Source: Chiua virens (taxonomy: Eukaryota > Basidiomycota > Agaricomycetes > Boletales > Boletaceae). From it: a stretch of DNA of 64,000 bases. How positions within the stretch are numbered: the first letter of the stretch is position 1; the number at the start of each line of letters is the position of its first letter. Under the pieces are notes generated by a model, which saw only the letters and a list, made by a program, of their open reading frames with translations, was not told the DNA's origin and did not search any database. This document shows, piece by piece, positions 47,415 to 60,151 of this stretch. The DNA is taken from NCBI GenBank assembly GCA_019787685.1, contig JAHNUO010000003.1:1488001-1552000 (forward strand), given 5' to 3'. The position numbers were made by a program, and so were the translations under genes.

Positions 47415-47745
47415 TGCATCAACAAGGCATCTGCTTGTTTCGATAATCGGCGAGCGACTCGGAGCGAGACGCGAAACTCTGCGTACACATCGCTGAGACA
47501 TTCAAGTTGCAGTTAGAGAGGGCATAAAGACAATTACAAGTTACCAAATGGACACAGAGTGGTCTTCCGGAATTAGCGCATACTTGCATCATTGATGGCT
47601 CTTTGCAAATGACAGCCTCACAATTGCCGAACAACGGCCCGCTGGCGTGGCTTACCTAATAGTGGCAGTGCAAACAATCACGTGCCATCGCGTTATTGGC
47701 ACTTCCCAGTCCCTCACTAGCACTAATGACCAAGAAAAACCAAAC
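47415..47745 (-). CDS. Candidate small cysteine-rich secreted protein (speculative)
   Basis: In the 0.9-kb gap before the next gene, reverse-strand frames can be read as a hydrophobic start (MRCC then WFFLVISAS), DCLHCHY, GNCEAVICKEPSMMQVC, LCVHLVTCNC and a tail ending QMPC. About ten cysteines over roughly 105 residues after a signal-like segment suggests a small secreted protein. It requires one extra base near 47740 and bridging of a stop near 47655, so it may be chance. Offered because the flanking intergenic DNA has nothing else. Confidence 0.22.
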
Positions 47746-48025
47746 AACATCGCATGACCTCGTCCTTCTCGGCGCTAGGCATGTCCAGGCGAAGAATAAC
47801 AGAAAACGCGACGAGAATGGCCTCAAACTTTCCACTTCGCGTGCTCTCGTCTTGCGCAACGGCAAGTATGGCGCTCGCGGGACAGGCGAACTCATGCTTG
47901 CTGGAAGAATATCCGGTAGAGAGAAGCTTGATCTTCTAGCAGGTAGATCTATCTCATTTTATTTGGCTGATCGCCTTATTTTTTCTTGAGAGGACCTTGT
48001 CTCTCAGAAATCACGCACTGCACTT

Positions 48026-50965
48026 ATGGCCCCGCTCAATCTGGACAAGTGTCTTAAGATCGCGGACTCCCAGTACAATGGTACGCTTAGACACAGTGCT
48101 TCCCCGTTCTCTATTACTCCTCACTTTCCTCAAGCTTATCTCGACGACATTGCCGATCTCAAGGACCCCGACTTCTTTTACGCCAAGATCGTTACCGAAT
48201 TACTCGCTCGAATCCCCCACGGCACCAAAGATACACAATGGTCTATTCGGAATCCTTCGCACGTTGCTTCAGTCGTGTCAATAAGGTACATCCTTTGATC
48301 ATCTCCAATTGCGTAGTATCGATCCTCCCTCAGGGTACATAATGCCTATATGGTTGCTTCAGGTTGGAAACTTGCCGTCGACATCCTCCGTGAACTCCGG
48401 AATGCGGGGTTGAATAACGCAACCGCGAGAACTCAGCTTAAAAATGATGCCAACTTGCGATCATTGTATTTAGTCTTGTGCCGTATAGTCGAGGATCTTG
48501 TCGATCTTGGGCAGGCACACTTCTCTGTTCTCGCCATGACTACCCGTATGCCTTTCCAGCTCCTATCTTGATGTCCATCTTTAATATCTGTACAGCTCAC
48601 TACTCCCGCTACTTCAAAGAGGTTAATGCGTCTCCGGGGGAACATTCCATTGGTTTCGACTGGGCTGCACTCAAAGATGCATTACAGGTCCTTCTTAGAC
48701 TCCATCATCATCGAGCTATGCTTCCCACGAGCACCCTATCCGAAGCAAATTTTATACCACATTTTGCACGACGCTGTTGATGAATCTCCGAAGGAAGCTA
48801 AGAGATTCCCGCAGGCGATGTGGGACGCTGTTGGGGACCTCTCTGTAAGCTTCCCCTTCTGTGAATGTTTTTGCGCGATGCGAACCATGCCAAACTTCTA
48901 TACAGGTTTCCTTGGAACTTCAAGAACTCTTGGAGAGCCCCCTATTAGGTCCCCAAAGCGAGGGACTTAAAACCCTGCCAACTGAAATGCCGGAACCATA
49001 CGAAAGGTGGCTCGATGCACAGGTTTACTCCAAACAAGCATCAGAATCATACACCAATTTCCAAGACATTATCAGTCCCTTAGACAAGACGAAGGACTCA
49101 TCCGTACTGGACAATATGTGGCGGTTTATTAACCTCGTATGCTTCCGATGTTTGCCTGAAGCTTTTGTTCTGATTTGTCTCAGAATTACGAAGCGGCGTC
49201 CGGTTTGTCTATTAATTCGCTTTGGCAGTTGGACGGTGCGCTGAGTCGTACTCCTCAATGGAGTTCCTTCTACATGCCAGACCTTTGTGCCTACGACTCC
49301 GACTCTGATGGCGAGCAACCCTTGATGCCGCGTTTAAAAAGTACCGGACACAGGAGATCTAGTGGGAGGAAGAAACCCAAGAAATTCCTTGCAATCAAGG
49401 ACGTGGAAGATGATGATAATGACAGCTCCATGCCTGAGCTTCAGTCTGTATCTGATAGCTCCGGTGAGAGCGACGAGGATATATTTGTTTCCGACACCGA
49501 CAAGAAAGTAGAAAGCGAGTACGATGATGAGAGCGATTATGATTCGGAAGAAGAGGAACTTTATCGGACCATGTTGAGGGAGGCAATAGGACACGGCGAT
49601 GGAGATACCCGAGTTTTTCAGCACCAAAGCAACTGTCCCCGAGTTCGATGCATTGGCTGAGGAGAGAAAAGGGAATCCCTTCCTGAAACTTCTTGGATCG
49701 TTGAGAGGTGGGACAACCGATCAGTTGTCTGAGCTCGAATCACTGATTCTCCCGCAGGGCGTATGTTTTCTTCCAATCCGAAGCTCAGCTCAACCACAGC
49801 TACTGCACCTAGAAAGGGCTTTTTTGGGAAGAAGGCCGATACCCGTAAATCTTCGGCCAAGCAACCAGCTGTCACAGTCACGTACAAAGACCTCTGACAT
49901 CAGTAAATTCCCCTCTGTACAGCCCACGGCAAACAAGGAACGCGTCCCCGGTCCGTGTATACATTGTACAGATCTCAAATTTTCTGATTTTTTTCTTAGC
50001 TTCTACTGCTGAGGCATCCAAAGACCATCGTGCGACTGTTGAGGATGCGGAGGACGAGGAAGGTGTTCCCTCTACATCGGGAAAAAAGAAGAAAAAACCA
50101 AAAAAGAAGAAAAAACTGACTAGCGAGTTACCTCCAGTTCAGGAGGACACTGTGCCCTCAATCTCGACCCCACCTAAGAATCTTCCTCCGAGCGCGCATG
50201 CAGAAACACTTGCCAAAGTGCTTCCAAACAAGCCTCCTCCTGATGCATCGCTCAATTCTATAGCGCACATGTCAACATCCTCATTGCCCATCGAGCCTAC
50301 CGTCGCACAATCTGCTCATTCTTACCTACAGGAGCTGGGCTCACAAAAAGAGAAAGTCAAATCCCGTCCCAACCATGCATCCCTGTTTTCGGATAAAAGG
50401 GGATTTCTCTTGAAGGGTAGCTCGAAGGACAAGACAAAGAAAGATGATGAAAGTGATCCTACTATCAACAAGAAGTTCACATGGTTTACTAAACTGGGGA
50501 AAAAGACGACGGAGTACATGCACCAATTGATGCGTACAAATGCAGACGAGAAAGTTGGGTCATTGAAATGGGAAAATTTTCTGAAGGTGACTCTCACGAC
50601 ATCCTCATCTCTCGATATCAACGATGAATGACTTGTTAGGTTATGCGAGAGATGGGGTTCAAATATGATCCTAGTACGGCAGGCTCATCTGTTCGTTTCG
50701 ACCCGCCAAACCCAAAGGATAGGGTAAGTATTACCAACTCCCAACATAACGGGCTGACAGGACAGAATGGTTCCCGCAGTCTATCACCTTTCATAAACGT
50801 TCGTTCTTTCTTTGTGGTATTGCACTCTGTCCATGTTAAACATTTGCAGCACATCCTGATTCAACAATACATCCATGGAAGCTGAGAGAGTACGGAGCAA
50901 AGTTAAAGAAGTATTACGGTTGGTCAGAGGAAGATTTTCTAAAGCGAACCAGCGAACTTGACTGA
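48026..50965 (+). CDS. Large disordered protein with C-terminal HicA-like domain
   Basis: Start MAPLNLDKCLKIADSQYNG at 48026. The first 400 or so residues are helical (SGWKLAVDILRELRNAGLN, LYLVLCRIVEDLVDLG, LDSIIIELCFPRAPY, MWRFIN). The middle is acidic and disordered (DVEDDDNDSSMPEL, EDIFVSDTD, DYDSEEEEL), then a lysine tract (GKKKKKPKKKKKL near 50085), probably nuclear. The end has a compact domain: LKWENFLK, intron, VMREMGFKYDPSTAGSSV, RFDPPNPKDR, intron, HP and IHPWKLREYGAKLKKYYGW. The GSSVRF...HPHP...LR...L pattern resembles the HicA/double-stranded-RNA-binding-like fold seen at the ends of some fungal proteins. No function is established. Confidence 0.55.
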
Positions 50966-51169
50966 GGGTGCTACGATTGTATACTAGGTACATGTATTTT
51001 TATACATACGAGTCCACGACGCATTCCTAATGGCGGGAAAGGGGTAAATATTCAATTTATGGAAATGTTAGCTTAAAATTACACAATATTTACCAAAACA
51101 GGGGATTAGTTTCCACGACCGAGCTGATCTGGCAAAGCATCAAGCCAGGGCTACGCGCCGTCGAGAACG

Positions 51170-53247
51170 ATGGCGGCAAGGCCTCCCCCAGCGCGGCCAC
51201 ACATCGGTATTCACCCTTCCTTCAATGCTAGCTCAAATATGGACTGGGCTGAGGACGACGTCTGGGACAGCGCATCTGATTCGGAATCCCCGCGTCACTC
51301 GACGATAGCACACTCGTGGAGATACTCTTCCAACACCCAGTCAAAGCGGCAACTCCCCGGACCGTTTCCGACGGCACCCAAGCCTGTCCCAAAGGCACCC
51401 ACCTAACTCTTCTTCGTCTACCCTTGCACAATCTTACACCCATCTCAATCCCCCAAGCCCGAGCTCGTATCCTCCCAAATCCGAGTTCGGACACCCAAGT
51501 TCAGCAAAGGGTGGATGGACTATGGTTAGAAAATCGAGCATATCGCAAAACAGCACGGATGGACGTCTTCTGATCTCCACAAAGACGCAGACGTCGATGG
51601 CGACATGGTCGTGGACGACTTCGATCCGGAAGTTATGAAGTCAGGAACGGCGAACAAAATCAGGTTAGACAGAGGTTCGATCAGACCTGATGCGGAGGAA
51701 ATCATGAACGGTAGAGAAGAATGCTTGCCATTGTCATACTCTTCTAAGAAGACGAACAGACCCATTTCGCAATATCCTGCGTTCACCAACCTCGCAGTTG
51801 TCTTCGCCTCCACCATCGCTCGGTTCTGGCGACAGAGTGGCTTCTCCTCCGCGTGGCAGCGATACAGGTAAACATTCTAGAGAATCCTCCATCCGTAGTA
51901 ATCGACGATCGAAATTCATCGATTGTTTGAGCAAGGAGGACCTGAATATTTGTAAGTCGTTACTATTACTCTGGAATTTGACACCATCCGACGGGGTACC
52001 TTCAGCTGATCTCCGAAAGCTTGCATGGTCTGGCACACCGAGTGATCTTAGACCAATTGTTTGGCCGATCCTTCTCGTACGTGCGCTGCTTCCCGACTAT
52101 TGGTCCACTGATGTGTTTCCAAAGGGATATATACCTCTACCTTCGAACCTGCGCGCATCTACGCTCGCTCGTAAACGAGGAGAATACCTCTCACTGGTTG
52201 AGCTCGCCTTCGCCCGAGACCGCCAAGGCGTCGATCAGCAGATTTGGCACCAGATTGAGATTGACGTACCACGGACGCGACCTGGTGTTCGTCTTTGGAT
52301 GCAGGCGTCCACGCAGCGCGTACGCTGCCCCATCTGTTTGTTGTACTTCTTCTGACATCCCTGCAAGTAGAGTCTCGAGCGGATACTCTACGTCTGGGCT
52401 ATACGACATCCAGCGAGCGGCTATGTTCAAGGGATAAACGATCTTGTGACCCCCTTCTTCCAAGTTTTTCTTTCAGCATATATCGGCAAGTTCGCCATTG
52501 TCCGCAGGTTTTTCCTGTCTTGAATTCTAAGCAATTCAAAACAGATTCAGATCCGGAACAGTTTGATACCTCCCTCCTTCCCGAGAATATCCTGAATGCC
52601 ATTGAAGCTGATTCATTTTGGTGTCTCTCCCGACTTCTGGATGGTATCCAAGACAACTACATATCCGCAGCAACCAGGCATACACCGTAGCGTAAAGCGC
52701 ATGTCGGAACTTGTGGCCCGTATTGATGGTTCGTTCGCTTGGCCGTTCCCTGGGACACTCATGCATATCAATCGATAGCACCACTTTACGCGCATCTCGA
52801 GTCTCAAAATGTCGAATTTATGCAATTCGCATTCCGTTGGATGAATTGTCTGCTCATGCGAGAAATCAGTGTGCAGAACACGATACGCATGTGGGATACA
52901 TACCTGGTCGGTACCCTAATGTTCTTTCTGTCTGACATGGATCACCGACCAATGATTTTTAACTAGGCGGAGGGGGCTGATGCATTTTCCCAGTTTCACC
53001 TTTACGTTTGTTCTGCTTTTCTTGTCAAGTGGAGCGCGAAGCTTCGCCAAATGGATTTTCAGGCAAGTTTCAACTCTACTGGTTCCTTTCTCAGTCTCAT
53101 CACACTTTGATGCAGGGTATTATCATGTTTTTGCAATCCCCTCCAACTCAAGACTGGGGAGACCATGAGATTGAACTCCTTCTCAGCGAAGCTTTTGTTC
53201 TCAACTCTATATGGCATAACGCGCAGAGTCATTTCAGCGCCAAATAA
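51170..53247 (+). CDS. GYP1: Rab GTPase-activating protein, GYP1/TBC1D22 type
   Basis: TBC-domain GAP acting on Golgi Rab (Ypt1) in the best-known member. N-terminal 200 residues are disordered (MDWAEDDVWDSASDSES) in several small exons with at least one frame slip near 51400. The TBC domain starts ADLRKLAWSGTPSDLRPIVWPILL and continues YIPLPSNLRASTLARKRGEYL. The catalytic Arg motif IEIDVPRTRPG and Gln-finger motif GYVQGINDLVTPFF are both present, with SLERILYVWAIRHPAS between them. Later: DSFWCLSRLLDGIQDNYISA, RMSELVARID, FMQFAFRWMNCLLMREIS, RMWDTYL and FLQSPPTQDWGDHEIELLLSEA. Ends at 53247. The enzyme looks complete. Confidence 0.9.
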
Positions 53248-53370
53248 GCGCGCTGTAGTCCAGATGTTGGTGTCCAGGGATTCAAATAATCGCAAAGCTG
53301 GATGTAGCAATAGGTGTAATGCTATGCAAAATGGGTAGACAAGTCCGAACGAGAACGAGAAAACCAAACA

Positions 53371-55704
53371 TCACTCTGCTGCTGCGACGGCAGCGATTTC
53401 TCGTTCCAAAGCTTGTTTTAAATCCCCAGCTTGCTCTTCAGTTTTGACCCGGATTCTGTAAGAGGTCGGCGCGCCGTTTTCAATTCCGATGAATGAGATC
53501 GATGTCTTTGCCAACGAGGGCTTCAGCGCCGCATACATGCGGAAATTCTATTGGGAAATGATAAGAGAACTGTGCGCATGAACATCGAACAAGTACTGAC
53601 GACGAGAATCCTGCCCGTGTTACTATTCCGCATTAGGGCACGTCGAACATGAGTTTCCTTGTGTTTTTTCAACCGGAATATACCTGTGGGCGGTGCTCTC
53701 AACATCGATGTGGCTGTATATTGCGCTCAAGCGAAACACAAACCAATTCCAAGGTCCTTCCACTCGCTTTTATCTTGTGATTTCGATAGTCGAAAGACTT
53801 TGCACCTTACGGCATGCGTGATTTCCTCGCCTTCCTCACCCTCACCTTCATCGTCATGATTATGTGAAGGCAATATCTTCGACGAGTCATCTTCGCCACC
53901 TTCCTCGTTGCCTTCTGCGTCGGGCTGCGGTGTCGACTCTGTGGACTTGTCGGTGGGAGGCGGAGAGAAAAACACTTCGCTGGGTTTCGTCGATGAGACG
54001 CCAAAGCTAAACCCAGAGCTTGACGTTCCCGCTGCCGTAGGTATCACCAGTACTGGGCGAAGAACTACCAAACCCGAAGCCTACGGGATTTCCGATACTT
54101 CCGCCTGGCTTTCCGAAAGCGAACGCGCCACCTATGGGCGCAGAAGCGCTCCCAAAAGTAGCAGGTTTGTCGGAAGAAGACCCAAAGATACTTGCTGATG
54201 GGGTAGGAGATGTCGTCAGAGCGCCGAAGGGAGTCGCAGTGACCTCGGAACTATCTTTGTTGTCAGAGGGTGACAGGCTGAACGGTAATGGTTTGCTGGA
54301 CTCGCTCGTACTACCGCTACCAAAGATTGGGCTACCAAATACCGATGTTGGTTTGGAAGCTGGATCATAATGACCGAACAGGCTCGTAGGTTTACCAAAG
54401 GCAAAGGGCTTTAGCGCATTGTTGGAGCCAAAAAGAGATGGTGTTGGTTGAGCTGATGGTGCGGGTGATAAACCTTAGACTCCTGGCTCGAAGAACCAGA
54501 GACCGCCTTGGATGTAAGGTCCTCAATGCTTGATGAAGCAGCAAACGAGAAACCGGAAGTAGACGGCAGGCTAGGCATCGGAGCGGATGTTTTTGCAGTA
54601 GCAAATGCAAAAGCAGATTTTGGAGATTCAGGGAGAGTGATTGACGAAGGTATGTCGCTCGGCTTAGGTGTGAAGGCAAAGGGTGATGGCGCGATGGACG
54701 TAGAACTTGAGGGAGGTACAAAAGGCGGGAACGTGAAACCACCAGTCTTTGTCCCATTCTCGCCGGTCGAAGGGAGTTTGGACGAAGTTTCAGGGCCAGG
54801 AGGTTTCGGCATGAAGAATGTAGAGGTTTTCTCTGGAGGTGACTTGGAACCAAATAGGGAGGTAGAGTTGGTCGTAACAAGACTGTGGTTTGCAGGTGAC
54901 TGCGAGGTCCCACTAAACTCGGACTGGATTGTGGTCCGTAGGTTCTTGTAAGACTCTACCAGGTTGGCAACATCAAAGAAAGGATCCTTGTCGACTGCGG
55001 CCGATATTGTGGAGAGGAAAGAAACATTGAGACCCCGGAGAGACTTGAAATACTTCAATGCCACGGCATCTGTATCTTCTGTCGGGGGAGGCACTTGGGG
55101 TTTCGGTGGAGGCGCATCAGAGTCCAAGGGGATCGATTTGGAGAGCGCCAGGAATGGTGAGGGGAAGGATGGGGGAGTGGGGGTCGACTGGGTTGGCTTG
55201 AGTGCGATGTCGAGCGTAGGAGACGCGAAGGCGGACACAGGTGGTGGTGGCTGGGCAGCGAAAGTAAATGGGTTGGACGTGGAAGTTGGCGCTCCGAACC
55301 CGGAGAACCCGCCAAACTTGGGTGACGGAACAGCCTCCTGGTGGGTGATATGAGGAAGGGTGATTATAGAATACGCGTCTTACTTACAACTTTACCCGCA
55401 TCAGGGTCCGGAAGTAGTGGTAATCCGTTGAGAACGGGTGGCTTGGGGCCGACCGAAGCACGCTTGGGAAGAGCACGTATACTGAAACGCGGTTAGCCAC
55501 ATAGCATGAAGGAAAAGGAGTAGGGGCGTACTGTCTCTTGGCTAGGGTAGACTCGTCGGCCTTTTGGAAGCCCTGAGGGTCTTGAATCTCCTTGTATTTT
55601 GTGAGCAACTGAAAAGTATAAGAGAAAAGAGCACATACCTGGATGTCGTCGTCGTCGTCGCCGACGTTGTCTCTGGTGAGCTGCTGCTCTGCGCCGCGCT
55701 TCAT
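53371..55704 (-). CDS. NUP2: Nuclear pore protein NUP2/NUP50 (importin-alpha- and Ran-binding)
   Basis: Mobile nucleoporin that frees cargo from importin alpha. Start at 55704: MKRGAEQQLTRDN is the conserved importin-alpha-binding segment, followed by acidic DDDDD and DPQGFQKADESTLAKRQ. The middle has scattered FG sites (FGGFSGFGAP, GFSFAASS, FGSKSP, FGKPTSLFG) and the NUP50 helix ALKYFKSLRGLNVSFLSTI with DVANLVESYKNLR. The C-terminal Ran-binding domain reads HAVRCKVFRLS, EWKDLGIG, ETHVRRALMRNSNTGRI, ENGAPTSYRIRVKTE and EQAGDLKQALEREI. Ends at 53371. Several introns; a frame change near 54415-54480 may be an intron or slip. Lies head-to-head with SPT23/MGA2. Confidence 0.9.
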
Positions 55705-55912
55705 GGTGAGGACGATACTTGGTAGTAGGATTCAATCACTTTGAACTGAACTACGATTCGCGTGTGAAAATATCACGTAATCAGTTTAAGCATCCCTGGG
55801 GTCCAAGTGCGTTAGAGTGGTTTTGGTGACAGGGGTCCTTCTCTGACCAGCACTGTCACTGAGCACAGTTACACGTCGTCGCACGGCTCGTCGTCGCTCT
55901 CTTTTGCTACTG
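55705..55912. promoter_or_regulatory. 208-bp divergent promoter, NUP2 / SPT23-MGA2
   Basis: Segment between two divergent start codons (55704 and 55913). It must contain both promoters and leaders. No specific site identified. Confidence 0.4.
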
Positions 55913-58900
55913 ATGTCAACGACGACCGCAGCAACGATGGATTCTCGTTCATCATCCCCGGAAACCCCGGAGACTTCTGATGTTCCCAACAATGTAACCA
56001 TCCACAATGAACTCCCTTCCTGGTATCGTCCATTACCCATTGCCAAGAACGTATCTGCTATCGGTGTCTGGAACGGTAGTCCCATACAAGTCACCGACGA
56101 CGAGCGCATGCTCCAGCTCGACGACATCATTCAAGAACACGCTTACGACGAGTACGCATATCTGCATTCCTTCCTTCTTTCCTTCATCATCATTTCCTCC
56201 CAGTTCTGCGTGCTCGGCCGTGGATAGTCCCTCTTCAAATATTCACTCTCCCCCGGATGGTACAAAACCATTGATACCCTCGAGAGAACCTTTGGCTTCA
56301 CCCCTACAGTCCATTCACGAATCCTGTCATTCTTTGCCCTTTCTCTCTCAGATGCATTGCACACCAATCGTGCCTCCTCCAGCAATGCGCCTATGCAAAC
56401 GGGACCCTGCCTCAATCCCTCGGAGGGTTGTTTGCCCTCCAAGAGAGTCGTGCTACAAGTACGTTATTTTTCGTATCTCACGACGCCGTCTTATCGCCTC
56501 ATTACCATTAGCCTTACAGTCTTGACACCCAACATTCCTGAGGCCGGTACAAAGTCGCGTGTCGAGACCCAGGTACGGGTTACGATCGACCTTGCACATT
56601 CAAGTACCTCTGCCGGAGAACGAAATCGGTATGATAGAGTTGGATCTTGGAAATGGCTCAAACTCCCCCCCGGAACGTCCACCAAGAGGCGAACTCGAAG
56701 AGAAGGAAAAATAGGTACTTCTTTGCATCGTATTTGAAATCCCTACTTGATACTTCTACCCAACAAGATCCCGCACCATTGGACATCCTTCACTTAACTG
56801 CCACCGTAACCTGTGCTTCTGCCCCACATAATAATGTTGTTAGCTGCGGAAGTTGCAGGAACAGAGAGGTATGACTTCAGGGGTCCATTCATACGTTCCT
56901 TACATACCTATTGTCAAGGCAAAACGTGTAGCTCGCAAGCTTGCAGCCCGTGTACGGCCAGCTCGGTCAGATTCGGACACTCCTGAAGATGGCCGCGAGC
57001 GCCCAAGAACCTCTAAAGAAGACACAACAAGCATCATTCAATTCAATTGTCCTGACGTACTCGATTTCTCTGCAGGTTCCGCCGTCCTTCCTATCCGAAT
57101 TACTTGTTATTGCAGGCATCATCGAGAGAAGGTCGGGTTTAATATTCACTTCACAATGATGGACCACAATGGCCGCCTGGTTGGCACCGGCATAACACCA
57201 CCAATTATGATTACCGATGATCATAAGTCGACCATCAAGTCAGGAACAATCACAGCCCCTTCCACCCCCGTTTCGGAGACACAAGTTGATTGGTCTAGCT
57301 TACCCCCCACTACGCCATCTGCAGACAGTCATTCACCCTTGAGATACCCGTCCCGAAATGGCAAAGGTCAACTCAGGACACGGTCTAAACCTTATGACAC
57401 TTCCGCCGCAGTAACCAGTCCAAGTTCTCTCGGGAGGTCAGCGTTCCTAGTCTGAGTTCCGCACTCAATTCCCCTCCCATACACTATGCAAGACCCAAAA
57501 CCTGTTCACCGACCCCACCTCAGCCACTTCGGTCTTCAAGTCCTGTACTAGTTCCTCAGCCTCCAGTAACATCGATTTCTGACGGAACCTCCTCCGCGGT
57601 CGACTCGAGCGATACGATTTCTCCGTCTCTCAGCAACATTTCTGCCACTACCATCTTCAGTCCTCCGAATGGTATGTCCGATGTCACGGCATCCCAGTTC
57701 CCTACACCCTCTGATGCATTCCCAAATGCACTCCTAGTACCTCAACCTTCACACCTTCCCCACTCGTTCCTCCCCAACCCCTTCCCTTCCTTTCTTCAAC
57801 CCAAGTTCTCCGCCACCTGCTATGTTATTTCCGTTGCCAAAAATCCATCGCCTCATCCCGTCGTCTGGTCCTACCCACGGTGGCATAGAAGTCACGGTCC
57901 TTGGTGAAAATTTCCATCCGGCAAATCAGTTTAAATGTGTATTTGGTGATGTCATTGCCAGTTCAACGCAGAGATGGAGTGATAACACTTTACTCTGCAT
58001 TCTACCTCCCCGATCTGCTCCTGGCGTTGTCGTAGTGTGGTTTGAAGGCCTTGATGAGACCAAGAATGCCACGCATCCCTCTCTTTTCAATTACACAGAT
58101 GATTCAGATCGCGCTTTGTAAGTGAATCAAGACATTGTATTGGAACTTTCTACAACTTTTTTTAGAATGGAACTTGCTCTCCAAGTGGTCGGTTTGAAGA
58201 TGACCGGAAAGATTGAAGACGCAAAGAATATTGCATTACGCATAGTTGGGTCCACAGGTACCGAGGACTCACCTTCCGCCCCCAACTCTACATCCGACAC
58301 TATGATGCAAGTCGCTTCGCCGTCCTTCCAAGACATCAGGCCTCTTTTATTCTTACGCCCCCAAGAGAGGGATAGTTATGAGGCTGCCGTCATGAAACTC
58401 CTATCACTCATTGATGTCTCCGTTGAAGGACATTCTAGCTTGCCCGCTGTAATGGCCATCTCTCACGCTACGTCGAGTGGCCAGACCCTACTTCATCTCG
58501 CGGTCTTCTTGAAATTTGTCACTCTCACGGAGTTCCTTATCATCCATGGCATCGACTTGGACGCTCGTGATCGCAATGGATATACCGCTTTACATTTTTC
58601 AGTTTTGATCCAGTCAAGGGAGTGTGCTCGGCTCCTCGTAACCGCTGGTGCAGACTTGGAGATTGTGAATGCGCTTGGGCAGACATCTCAAGATATCGCG
58701 CCGTCTGAATTTTTCGAAGGCATTATCAACGATTCGACTTCGGATGGCGACCTATCCCAGACCAGCATCGAGGACGATGGTGAATCACACTTGGGGGATG
58801 TGGAAAGCGAAGAAGAAACGACAACTGCCGTGATCAAGCGGAAGCACAGCTCCCGGGCCGTTCGTCGTCGTCCTCATCTTCCTCTTGACGACCACGAACA

Positions 58901-59820
58901 GTCTGAGGTGCAAAGTTCCGAGATCTCGCAACGTTCGCAAACCTCGGAGAAAACCGAGGGCATTATAAAGCAGGAACTGGAACCCACGTCTGACGAGACA
59001 CAGGCTGCTTCCTTTGTTGCATTAATTCAACGGACGCTCGCACAGATTTCTGCTCCGCAGGGTATCATACCCACCATGCCGCAGCTTCCGCTGCCTCCTT
59101 TACCCGAGATACCCACTGTTCCTTGGGCGGCACTACCCCAGATACCGATGGTGTTCCCAGTGTTTGTCCCAATGCCTGGTTGGCCATCGTTCTTGAGCGA
59201 TAAGCGGGATGGCCCCCGCGACGAGGCCCAGAACGGTCAAGCAGACGAGCCACGACAGGCCGGGTATAGCACCACCCAGGAGCTCTGGACAACATGGGAG
59301 AAATGGATAGCCTTAGCCGTCGCAACCGCCACTCTCCGACCTCCACCAGCCGACGAAGCACCGCCGATGTACACCCCAAGAGAAACCAAAAAGACATCAA
59401 GCCAACAGCCTGTGACAGACACAATGGAACACCAAGAACCCAATCCCGAGTCTCCTACTCCCCAGACACCAAATGTACCGGAACGTACGCCCACCAGACG
59501 CGTGGGTTATGAGGTTACCTCGACACCGGCACCGGATGCCGATGCATATGAATATGTACCTGCGAAAGTACATACCCATACGACAAAGAAACGTGAGAAG
59601 GCTAATCCTCCACCTTCTTTTACTGACACTTTCTAGATGATCGAATGCTTGTGTTATTTTGGCTCCCTATTCTGCTTTGTGAGTTGATCTGGTACGTATT
59701 GAACGACATTTTGACCTAGGTGATACAGTGTCTCTCCTTTGGGCCTTCCACAATGGTATCCGCTTTGCGGTTCATGCGGTCAAGACTAGTCTTTCTGTGA
59801 AAGCAGGTGTACGTGCATGA
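55913..59820 (+). CDS. SPT23/MGA2-like ER-anchored transcription activator
   Basis: In yeast these proteins sit in the ER membrane, are released by the proteasome and activate fatty-acid desaturase. Start MSTTTAATMDSRSSSPETPE at 55913. A Rel-like N-terminal region includes ELPSWYRPLPIAKNVSAIG, RVARKLAARVRPARSDSD and IIQFNCPDVLDFS...VLPIRITCYCRHHREKVGF. Then a Ser/Pro-rich linker, an IPT/TIG domain (IHRLIPSSGPTHGGIEVTVLGENF, VFGDV, LLCILPPRSAPGVVVVWF), two ankyrin repeats (GQTLLHLAVFLKF, RDRNGYTALHFSVLI) and an acidic stretch. The C-terminus has TM-type DRMLVLFWLPILL and SLLWAFHNGIRFAV. The raw frame stops at 59634-59636 just before the TM; one missing base in the T-run near 59630 restores it. 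About ten introns. Confidence 0.88.
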
Positions 59821-60151
59821 GTGCGCCGTGCAGAGTCTTGTCAGCCCGCACTGTCTGGCAACTGAAGGTGGACGCTAAGATGATGAATTAATTTGAATGA
59901 CCATTCTGCGCATTTAATTGCGGCTATCGTTATTATTCTGCTGAATTTGACGGGATGACCGTTGCACCTTGTAATTCGATACCTATCCTTTCTGTAATAT
60001 GCCAGTTAGACTATGGAATAAGAGCCGGATCAGCTACCCTCAACGTTCGCATCAGGAAAGTTGCACCATTGTGTTTTGATGTTGAGACTTGTTAGATATG
60101 CCCTCCTCAGAACGGTTTTTCTATCCCCGTTAGTCACAGACTAATAGCTGT
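59821..60151. other. Convergent 3' spacer
   Basis: About 330 bp of AT-rich sequence between SPT23/MGA2 (+) and the RraA-like gene (-). No gene, RNA or repeat found. Confidence 0.4.
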
